Below, piece by piece: positions 27,203 to 33,493 of a stretch of 64,000 nt of DNA. The DNA comes from DASPOF01 sp035626155 (lineage in GTDB: Bacteria; Desulfobacterota; Binatia; Binatales; Binataceae), in NCBI GenBank assembly GCA_035626155.1, contig DASPOF010000012.1, positions 3,156 to 67,155 on the forward strand. Reading direction: 5' to 3'. The notes beneath the pieces are model-generated. The model was not told where the DNA came from. It did not search any database and saw nothing but the letters and a program-made list of their open reading frames with translations. Position numbers and translations under genes: made by a program. Each line of letters opens with the position of its first letter. The first letter of the stretch is position 1.

Positions 27203-27722
27203 GGTCAAAGCCGCGCAAGCCGTGATTTTCGAGAGCTTGGAAAAGCCGATGCCGATGGCATTCGCGCGGATCGGCTTCGACGCACATCAGCGCAACTGGA
27301 TGTTCCAAATTGAGGAAATCGTGGAGATTTCTCAGGAAAGGCTCGACTCGGTACGTGTCGTACCATTCCCAAATGGTTTCCCGGTTTCCCGTCGCGAGTG
27401 CCTTAGCGCGAATGTCGCGCGGGACTCCCAAGCCGGGAACATGAAGGTACTGGAATCCCGCCGCCTCAATCAGCCGCTTAAAGTTGCGGCGGCTGAACTC
27501 CGGACGATACATGCTGATAGGCGTGAATCGAATGTCAATGACCGAGCGGACTCCCGCGCCAGTCAATAGATCGACTACATCCTGCGCGGTCCGGCCTGAA
27601 TAACCGAGCGTGAAAAAGTTCGCGGTTGCGGCGTCGCGCGCCTCATTGAACAGCGCCTTGCTTTCGGCCTGCTTACGGGCGGAGCGGCTCGGCAGCTTTA
27701 ACGGTCGCGGTGTTGGCGGCAT
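27198..27722 (-). CDS. DUF488 family protein
   Basis: This 174-residue protein carries the DUF488 domain from about residue 36. Visible family features are FFTLGYSGRTAQDVVDLL, SVIDIRFTPIS, and the cysteine/histidine segment LMCVEADPRECHRHRLFQAL near the C-terminus. The fold is known from structures but the biochemical role is unknown. The start ATG 27722 lies 50 bases inside the upstream gene's end, an unusually long overlap that implies coupled expression. Middle gene of the cassette. Confidence 0.85.
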   Translation of the reverse strand: MPPTPRPLKLPSRSARKQAESKALFNEARDAATANFFTLGYSGRTAQDVVDLLTGAGVRSVIDIRFTPISMYRPEFSRRNFKRLIEAAGFQYLHVPGLGVPRDIRAKALATGNRETIWEWYDTYRVEPFLRNLHDFLNLEHPVALMCVEADPRECHRHRLFQALENHGLRGFDL

Positions 27723-28062
27723 CTCTTAACTGCCAATGAATTATACCGTGTTGATCACGATGTCGAAGCAAGCCGACATCTTTTTCCACCCGGTGAACCC
27801 ATTGATTGTTCGGGAACAGTTGCGGCAGACGCGTTTTCGTCCGAATTTCGGTCCACGTCAAAGCATGGTCGGAGCCCTTTAGCGCGCCCACGATTTTCGC
27901 CTTGAACTCATCATAGGCCATTAGCCTCTTCCGCGGCCTGTCCCACCAGGGGCTGCGGCATTTGGGACAGACTCGCGGCTCCGTGCTTGCGCTGCGCGGC
28001 AGCCATTCGTGTCCGCATCGCTCGCACTTGTAGCCCATCAAAGTGATCGGGACTCTGGCCAT
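27673..28062 (-). CDS. Zinc-ribbon/winged-helix-like protein of the DUF488 cassette
   Basis: This is a 129-residue protein from ATG 28062 (MARVPITLMG). The N-terminus is a zinc ribbon: YKCERCGHEWLPR and then VCPKCRSPWWDRPRKR. The C-terminal part resembles a winged-helix domain (ALTWTEIRTKTRLPQ then VGLLRHRDQHGIIHWQLRD). It is probably a nucleic-acid-binding regulator or adaptor. It is the first gene of the cassette, preceded by an AT-rich promoter-like region. The frame is open ten codons further upstream, but MARVP follows a GAGG. Confidence 0.78.
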   Translation of the reverse strand: MARVPITLMGYKCERCGHEWLPRSASTEPRVCPKCRSPWWDRPRKRLMAYDEFKAKIVGALKGSDHALTWTEIRTKTRLPQLFPNNQWVHRVEKDVGLLRHRDQHGIIHWQLRDAANTATVKAAEPLRP

Positions 28063-28081
28063 GGTGCTCAACCTCACGCTT

Positions 28082-28125
28082 ATCATAAACACGATTCAGA
28101 TAATTCGCAAGGCCATGTTAATCAA
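28082..28125 (-). promoter_or_regulatory. Putative promoter(s) of the DUF488 cassette
   Basis: Two overlapping sigma70-like promoters read on the minus strand. TTGATT (28120-28125) is followed after 17 bases by TATCTG (28097-28102). TTGCGA (28105-28110) is followed after 17 bases by TATGAT (28082-28087). The first leaves room for the GAGG ribosome site. The surrounding 100 bases are far more AT-rich than the rest of the window, consistent with a foreign or separately controlled cassette. Confidence 0.5.
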
Positions 28126-28247
28126 GGTAATATTTATAATTGCAGTGTTTGTAAAGGACATAGAGACGATACCGTTTCAACGGGCGCGAGTCGTATGGGG
28201 GATCCGTCAAAGCTGCTGCGTTTGTGCCCGCTTCGCGCCCGGGCGCG

Positions 28248-29015
28248 TTAGAACTTGCCGTGGCGGCCTGCGCCCTGGGCGAAGCGCGTGGCGCCTTCGC
28301 GCGACTCGCCGGAGCGTAGCGTCGTGGAACCGCGGTAGTGTTCGTTGCGCAGCGCATCCTTGAGCGGGAGCGCCCATCCCTCGTAAGCCGACATCCTGTC
28401 GCTCCGGACACATCGCTGCGGAAATGCGGCGATCTGCTGCGCGAGTTCCTTTGCCGCCGCCAGTGCGCCGCCCTTCTCCACGAGCCGATTTGCAAGCCCC
28501 ATGCGGAGCGCCTCATCGCCCGAAACGCCGCGTCCGGTCAGGATCATGTCCATCGCGTTGCTCATCCCGATCAGCCTCGGGAGCCGCACCGTGCCGCCGT
28601 CGATCAGCGGCACGCCCCAGCGCCGGCAAAATACGCCGAACACGGCATCGCGCGCCGCCACCCGCATGTCGCACCACAGCGCGAGTTCGAGGCCGCCCGC
28701 GACCGCGTAACCCTCGACCGCGGCGATGACCGGCTTGCCAAGCAGCATGCGCGAGGGACCGAGCGGACCATCGGTGTCCTCGGTGACGACGCGCCCGCTG
28801 CCTCCGGCCGCGACCGCCTTAAGGTCCGCACCCGCGCAGAAGTATCCGCGGGCGCCGGTCAGAATCGCGACGGAAAGCGCATCGTCCCGATCGAAGCGGC
28901 GGAACGCCTCCACGAGCGCCTCGGCGGTCGGACCGTTTACCGCGTTTCGGACCTCGGGGCGATTGATGGTGACGATTGCGATCGGTCCATCGACTTCGAA
29001 TTCGACCAGGCTCAT
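28248..29015 (-). CDS. Enoyl-CoA hydratase/isomerase family protein (crotonase), variant active site
   Basis: This 255-residue crotonase-fold protein starts at ATG 29015 with GGGAGG eight bases upstream; an in-frame GTG at 29024 is less likely. The oxyanion hole is FCAGADLKA, and the first hydratase glutamate is kept in AGGLELALWCD. The second glutamate, normally in a PE-x-x-x-G motif, is replaced: the aligned stretch reads FGVFCRRWGVPLIDGG. Simple hydration of enoyl-CoA is therefore doubtful, and isomerase or other crotonase chemistry is possible. It stands alone. Confidence 0.86.
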   Translation of the reverse strand: MSLVEFEVDGPIAIVTINRPEVRNAVNGPTAEALVEAFRRFDRDDALSVAILTGARGYFCAGADLKAVAAGGSGRVVTEDTDGPLGPSRMLLGKPVIAAVEGYAVAGGLELALWCDMRVAARDAVFGVFCRRWGVPLIDGGTVRLPRLIGMSNAMDMILTGRGVSGDEALRMGLANRLVEKGGALAAAKELAQQIAAFPQRCVRSDRMSAYEGWALPLKDALRNEHYRGSTTLRSGESREGATRFAQGAGRHGKF

Positions 29016-29162
29016 AAGCGACACCTCCCGCGCCGGCGGCGCATTTGGTGACGAAGGTTCGCGCGATGGGCCGGATCATGCAAGGGGCGCCGGACGCATG
29101 GCGATCGGGAAACCGGGCGGTGTTGCGGATCGACGCCGCGATACGCCGGGCTCGGGCGTGGT

Positions 29163-30815
29163 TCAGACCGCTCCGCTCACGGCTCTGCGCGACTCGAAGA
29201 ACTGCTTGAGCGCCTCGTGCGCGTCGAGCACGACCCGGCCCGGGCCGCCGGCGGTGTCGACGACCAGGTAGTTTCGCGCCGGGATTTCGGTGAGCGGGAC
29301 GAAATCGGCCTCCTGCTGGAGAAACACCTCCACATCGGCATCGGAGACCTCACCGAGCCGTTTCGAGCGCTCGCTCAGCCGGCGCATTATCTCGTTGCGG
29401 TCCGCCCGGCACTCGATGAACAGTATCGGCACGCCTACGCGCGCCGCCGCCTCCATCACGGAGCGCCGGTTGATGGGATCCTTGAACGTGCCGTCGAGAA
29501 TTACCCCGCGGCCCTCGCGGAGCATCGCCTCCGCCTCGTGGATCATCGTCTCGTACGTGCGCTGCGTGAAACCCTCGGTGTAGATGCCGGTATCGTAGGC
29601 GCTATGCACATGAACATCGGCCGGGATTCCCGCCAGCCGCTTGCGGACCCGGTCGGAATTGATAACCGCGAAGCCGGTGCGATAACGGAGCATCCGCGCG
29701 ACCGTCGATTTGCCGGTCGCCGATTTGCCGCACACTACGATCGTGGCCGGCGCCGCGCTCGCCGCGTAGCCATACGCCAGGCCGAAGTAATTGCGCGCCG
29801 CGGTGCGGGCGCGATCGCGCTCGCCCGGTTCCACCTCGTCCTCGAGGCTCTTCAGCGTGGCGACCTTCGCGCGCACCACGGCCCGATAGCATTTGTAGAA
29901 GGGAACGAACTCGATGAGTCCGTCGTCGCCCGAGGCCGCCACGTATGAATCGACGGCCTCGTCGGCCAGCTCGCGCGCGCCGAGGCGGTCGAGGTCCATC
30001 GCGAAGAAGGCGAGATCGGAGGCGACATCGCCGTAGCGCAGGCGCTCGCTGAACTCGACGCAGTCGATCATCTTGATGCCGCCGTCGCTCACGAAAATGT
30101 GCTCGCATCGGAGATCGCCGTGCCCCTCGACCACGCGATGCGCGCGGACGCGGTCGTTGATCGCCTCCCAGTGCGCGGCGATGAAGCCGCCGAGATACTG
30201 CTCGAGTGCGATGTACTGGCGCGATTCGATGGTGTTGCCGATGAAGCGATCGCACTCGGTCAGATTGCCCACCACCAGCCGCCAAATCGCAGCGGCCGAC
30301 CCGTAAGTCCATCCGAGCTGCGACGAGCACTGCTTGTGAAAGTCGAAGATTCGCGCCGCGACCGCGCGGATGGTCTTCGCGTCGGCCCGGCCGGCCCGAA
30401 TCAGCCCGTCGAGCATCCGCTCCTCGGGCAGCCGCACCATCTTTACGGCATACTCGACGGCATCCGGAACCGGCCCGCGCGCCTCTTCGCCAAGCATTAA
30501 GCCGGCCGCGCCGCGCAGAATCGGATACACGCCCAAATAGACGTCCGGGGCGAGCCTGCGGTTGAGCCGGACCTCCTCGCAGCAGAGTTGATAGCGGCGG
30601 CTTAAGTCGGCGCAATCGAGGAACGCGAATCGCACCGGCTTTTTCAGCTTGTAGACGAAGTCGCCCGCGATGAACACGTAGGAGATATGCGTCTGGCGAA
30701 GCTCCACCCGCGCGGCAGGATCCGGATAAAACTCCGGACGCAACATCGCGCGGACCAGCTCCGGTAGCGGCCGCGCCTGAACCTCTCGCGACTGAACCGC
30801 TCCTCCCGCTGCCAT
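29163..30815 (-). CDS. Bifunctional APH-like kinase / AAA-type ATP-binding protein
   Basis: This 550-residue fusion has an N-terminal aminoglycoside-phosphotransferase-like domain (about residues 20-330; Brenner-type loop VEGHGDLRCEHIF, then MIDCVEFSERLRYGD). A C-terminal P-loop kinase domain follows (about residues 355-530; Walker A VCGKSATGKST). The same architecture is widespread (COG2187 joined to COG0645) but lacks a settled function. It lies directly upstream of the USP-CBS gene on the other side of 30837, on the same strand as it, which suggests a stress-related role by association. Confidence 0.86.
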   Translation of the reverse strand: MAAGGAVQSREVQARPLPELVRAMLRPEFYPDPAARVELRQTHISYVFIAGDFVYKLKKPVRFAFLDCADLSRRYQLCCEEVRLNRRLAPDVYLGVYPILRGAAGLMLGEEARGPVPDAVEYAVKMVRLPEERMLDGLIRAGRADAKTIRAVAARIFDFHKQCSSQLGWTYGSAAAIWRLVVGNLTECDRFIGNTIESRQYIALEQYLGGFIAAHWEAINDRVRAHRVVEGHGDLRCEHIFVSDGGIKMIDCVEFSERLRYGDVASDLAFFAMDLDRLGARELADEAVDSYVAASGDDGLIEFVPFYKCYRAVVRAKVATLKSLEDEVEPGERDRARTAARNYFGLAYGYAASAAPATIVVCGKSATGKSTVARMLRYRTGFAVINSDRVRKRLAGIPADVHVHSAYDTGIYTEGFTQRTYETMIHEAEAMLREGRGVILDGTFKDPINRRSVMEAAARVGVPILFIECRADRNEIMRRLSERSKRLGEVSDADVEVFLQQEADFVPLTEIPARNYLVVDTAGGPGRVVLDAHEALKQFFESRRAVSGAV

Positions 30816-30836
30816 GACTAACGCTCCGTTGCGATC

Positions 30837-31646
30837 TCAGTCCTCGCCGCCGCCCAGCGCCTGAACCACGTCGGTGATCGTGATCACGCCCACCAGCTTG
30901 CCGTCCTCGACCACCGGCAGGCCGCCGATCTTGCGCTGGCGCAGCAGCCGCGCCGCCTCGTGGATGTCGGTATCGGGCGCGACGGTAATCAGCGCCTCGC
31001 TCATCGCCTTGAACGCCTCGGTCTTCTCCAGGTATCCGACGTGCACCCTGATGTCGCGGTCCGTGACGATTCCCACTACCTGCTCATCCTTCAGTATCGG
31101 AACGCAGCGGAAACCGCCCTCGACCATCTTGTCATGGACCGACGAGAGCATTTCGTTGGGCGCCGCGGTCACCGGGTTCTTCGTCATCCAGGCGCTGACG
31201 CGGGTCTTTTCGGGGTGGATGTAACGCGTGGTCAGGACCGGGCAGGGCGCCTCGCGAAGCACGATCTCCGCGACGCTGCCGATGAAGAAGCGGGAGAACC
31301 CCCGGCGCCCGTGCGTGGCCATCACGATCAGGTCGGCTCCGATCCTTTTGGCCGTCTTCAGGATTGATCCCGCGGGCTCGCCCAGATGGGTCGACAACTC
31401 GAACTTCACCCCGGACAGATGCTTGCGGGCGATTTCCTGGAGTTTCTGGTTGGCTGTTTCCTCCTGGCCCTTGTAGAGGTCCACGTAAACCGGCAGCCCG
31501 GTTGGCGGAATTATCATCGGCACCACGTGGAAGACGTAAACGGTGCCATCGCTCTGGCGCGCGATCTGCGCCGCCATTTCAAGCGCAGACATCGAGTTAT
31601 CATCGAAATCGACGGGGCAAAGGATTTTGCGATAAGGGAACGCCAT
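30837..31646 (-). CDS. Universal stress protein fused to two CBS domains
   Basis: This 269-residue fusion starts at ATG 31646 with AGAGGAG upstream. The USP domain (residues 1-147) opens RKILCPVDFDDNS and keeps ATHGRRGFSRFFIGSVAE. The CBS pair (about 155-265) includes MTKNPVTAAPNEM and KIGGLPVVEDGKLVGVITI. CBS pairs bind adenine nucleotides, so the protein may sense energy charge. A strong sigma54-type promoter lies about 50 bases upstream. The CBS half is closely similar to the protein encoded divergently at 32005. Confidence 0.92.
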   Translation of the reverse strand: MAFPYRKILCPVDFDDNSMSALEMAAQIARQSDGTVYVFHVVPMIIPPTGLPVYVDLYKGQEETANQKLQEIARKHLSGVKFELSTHLGEPAGSILKTAKRIGADLIVMATHGRRGFSRFFIGSVAEIVLREAPCPVLTTRYIHPEKTRVSAWMTKNPVTAAPNEMLSSVHDKMVEGGFRCVPILKDEQVVGIVTDRDIRVHVGYLEKTEAFKAMSEALITVAPDTDIHEAARLLRQRKIGGLPVVEDGKLVGVITITDVVQALGGGED

Positions 31647-31696
31647 ATTGGTTAGCTCCTCTGGGGTTTGCCGCTTTACCCAAGAACGATCGGCAT

Positions 31697-31712
31697 TGCG
31701 ATTGCCGTGCCA
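31697..31712 (-). promoter_or_regulatory. Sigma54 (-24/-12) promoter of the USP-CBS gene
   Basis: On the minus strand the site reads TGGCACGGCAATCGCA. It matches the consensus TGGCACG-N4-TTGCW except for one base in the -12 element, with the invariant GG and GC in exact spacing. The predicted start of transcription, near 31685, leaves a leader of about 40 bases to the ATG at 31646. Confidence 0.75.
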
Positions 31713-31763
31713 GAATCCCTGTGCGGAAGGCCAGACTCTATCCCATTTTTCTCTGAGTTGTTT

Positions 31764-31788
31764 GCGACATTCCAGAGCTTGATGTCGC
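31764..31788. promoter_or_regulatory. Inverted repeat between divergent sigma54 promoters
   Basis: GCGACAT (31764-31770) and ATGTCGC (31782-31788) form a perfect 7-bp inverted repeat with an 11-base spacer. It lies 52 bases upstream of one sigma54 site and about 170 from the other, a plausible upstream activator site for a sigma54 activator dimer. The assignment is by position and symmetry only. The whole 31647-32004 region contains no gene. Confidence 0.45.
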
Positions 31789-31956
31789 GCGCGCGAGCGA
31801 AGATCTGCGAAAATGGTGCCGCGGGCTGTATCCGATCGCGCCACTTATCCGGCCGCGACTGATCCGATCGGGCGCGCCTACTCGATCCCGAGGCATAATG
31901 AACCGAAGATACCTCAATGGCGGTCGGCTTTTCACGACCCCGTGGGGTGGTTGCTC

Positions 31957-31972
31957 TGGCAAGCGGCTTGCA
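31957..31972 (+). promoter_or_regulatory. Sigma54 (-24/-12) promoter of the CBS/P-ATPase operon
   Basis: The site reads TGGCAAGCGGCTTGCA. It matches TGGCACG-N4-TTGCW at every position but one, with GG and GC spaced correctly. Transcription would begin near 31984, about 20 bases before the ATG at 32005 and just upstream of the AGGAGAGG ribosome site. Confidence 0.75.
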
Positions 31973-32004
31973 CGTTTTTATTTTGCCACGAGGAGAGGCC
32001 AATC

Positions 32005-32397
32005 ATGCAAATCCTCAATCTGATGACCGCGGATCCGGTCACTGTGAGTTCGCGTGACACGCTGGCGATGGCGAAGGCGATCATGGACACGGGAAAATTC
32101 CGCCGGACGCCGGTCGTGGACAATGGCAAGCTGGTCGGCATCCTGACCGAGCGCGATATTCGCGAGCATGCCGGCTACCTCGAATCGACGCGGGTGGATG
32201 CGGCCATGCGTACGGCGCTCGTCACAATCGGCCCGCGCGGCACCGTCGAGCAGGCGGCGCGGCTGATGCTCCAGCACAAGATCGGCGGCCTCCCGATCGT
32301 CGAGGACGGAAAACTGGTCGGCATCGTGACGACGAGCGACCTGCTCAAGGCGTTCCTCAACGTCGTGCAGGCAACCGGGGAGATTATGAATCCGTAG
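32005..32397 (+). CDS. CBS-domain pair protein
   Basis: This 130-residue protein consists of two CBS motifs (MTADPVTVSSRDTL and KIGGLPIVEDGKLVGIVTT) and probably binds ATP, ADP or AMP at the interface. The start ATG 32005 has AGGAGAGG upstream. The open frame extends further 5' but through the promoter. It shares many identical stretches with the CBS half of the USP-CBS fusion across the divergent promoter region. First gene of the operon that ends with the P-type ATPase. Confidence 0.93.
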   Translation: MQILNLMTADPVTVSSRDTLAMAKAIMDTGKFRRTPVVDNGKLVGILTERDIREHAGYLESTRVDAAMRTALVTIGPRGTVEQAARLMLQHKIGGLPIVEDGKLVGIVTTSDLLKAFLNVVQATGEIMNP

Positions 32398-32474
32398 GTG
32401 AATCGAGCCCGCGCGGGTTATAGCTTCTTCCTGAGCGCAGCGCGGCCCGACTCGCGCGGCGAGGAGCACGAAAA

Positions 32475-32924
32475 TTGAAAATCGAAGGACTCATGAAGTC
32501 GCCGGTGCATACGGTAAAACCGCAGGACTCGGTCGCGCATGCGCGTGCGATCCTCGAGGAGTATCGAATCAACCAGTTGCCGGTCGTGCAGAACCGCCAC
32601 CTGGTGGGAATCGTGACCGACCGCGACCTGCGTGACGCGCCGGAGGCGGTCGAGGTCGCGGCATCGGAGGCCGCGCACGCGAGCCGAACGCAGGCGCCGA
32701 ATCCGGAACGAATCCCGATCGAGGCGGTGATGACCGCCAACGTATTGACCCTGACGCCGGGGGATGACGTCGAGGACGCGGCGCGGCTGATGCGGCGCGA
32801 GCGGATCGGCGCAATCCCGATCGTCGAGCGCGATGCGTTGGTGGGAATCCTCACGCGCAGCGACATCCTGGATGCGTTCGTCCTGGTGAGGGAGCAACAA
32901 GGCTCGAGGAGGGGGATGCGATGA
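32475..32924 (+). CDS. CBS-domain pair protein
   Basis: This 149-residue protein has two CBS motifs (MKSPVHTVKPQDSVAHARAI and MTANVLTLTPGDDVEDAARL). They are separated by a polar linker of about 30 residues that the neighbouring CBS protein lacks. I prefer the TTG start at 32475 because GAGGAG lies eight bases upstream; an ATG at 32493 is the alternative. The stop overlaps the next gene's start (ATGA). It is probably a nucleotide-sensing regulator of the operon's products. Confidence 0.9.
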   Translation: MKIEGLMKSPVHTVKPQDSVAHARAILEEYRINQLPVVQNRHLVGIVTDRDLRDAPEAVEVAASEAAHASRTQAPNPERIPIEAVMTANVLTLTPGDDVEDAARLMRRERIGAIPIVERDALVGILTRSDILDAFVLVREQQGSRRGMR

Positions 32925-33490
32925 GACCGACGCAAGCGCCGCCCACTGCCGGGAGGGGCCTAATCCGCGCCCTTAGCCGGCGCGGGTCGGCTGCGAAAAA
33001 GACTGCACCCATCGCGAGGGTGCGCAAGATCAAAGACCCATCGATCTGCGACCGGTGCGGCGCGGTCTATACCGCGAAAAGCTGGCGTATCGGACGGCGG
33101 CTCTCACCCGAGATGATGGCCAAAGCGGCCTACATCAATTGCCCCGCCTGCCAGCAGGTCGACAAGCTCGAGTATTTCGGACGAGTGTTGGTGCGCGGCC
33201 CGCTTTCCGCCGAGATGCTGGAGCGGATTCGCGCCCGCATCGCCAACGTCGGACGGCGGGCGGAGTCCAACCAGCCCGAGCGGCGGATCGTCTCGGCCGA
33301 ATGGGACGGCTCCACGCTCGAAGTCCTGACCACGTCGCAGAAACTCGCCCATCGGATCGCCCGCGAACTCGAAAAAGAATTCGGCGGGCGCGCGACTTAC
33401 CAGTGGAAGGACGAGGACGGGATGCTGCTCACGGTTTGGAAGGCGCCGCGACCGCCCGAGACGCCACGCCGCTACGTGCGATCGTGGTGA
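32921..33490 (+). CDS. BCAM0308-like zinc-ribbon protein
   Basis: This 189-residue protein has a basic N-terminal tail and a zinc ribbon (ICDRCGAVYTAKSW then NCPACQQVDKLEYFGRV), resembling the NMD3/BCAM0308 family. The C-terminal half is an alpha/beta domain containing VLTTSQKLAHRIARELEKEF. The Burkholderia cenocepacia namesake belongs to the low-oxygen-activated locus. The molecular role is unknown; RNA or ribosome association is a guess from the NMD3-like ribbon. Its ATG 32921 overlaps the stop of the CBS gene. Confidence 0.82.
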   Translation: MRPTQAPPTAGRGLIRALSRRGSAAKKTAPIARVRKIKDPSICDRCGAVYTAKSWRIGRRLSPEMMAKAAYINCPACQQVDKLEYFGRVLVRGPLSAEMLERIRARIANVGRRAESNQPERRIVSAEWDGSTLEVLTTSQKLAHRIARELEKEFGGRATYQWKDEDGMLLTVWKAPRPPETPRRYVRSW

Positions 33491-33493
33491 GAG

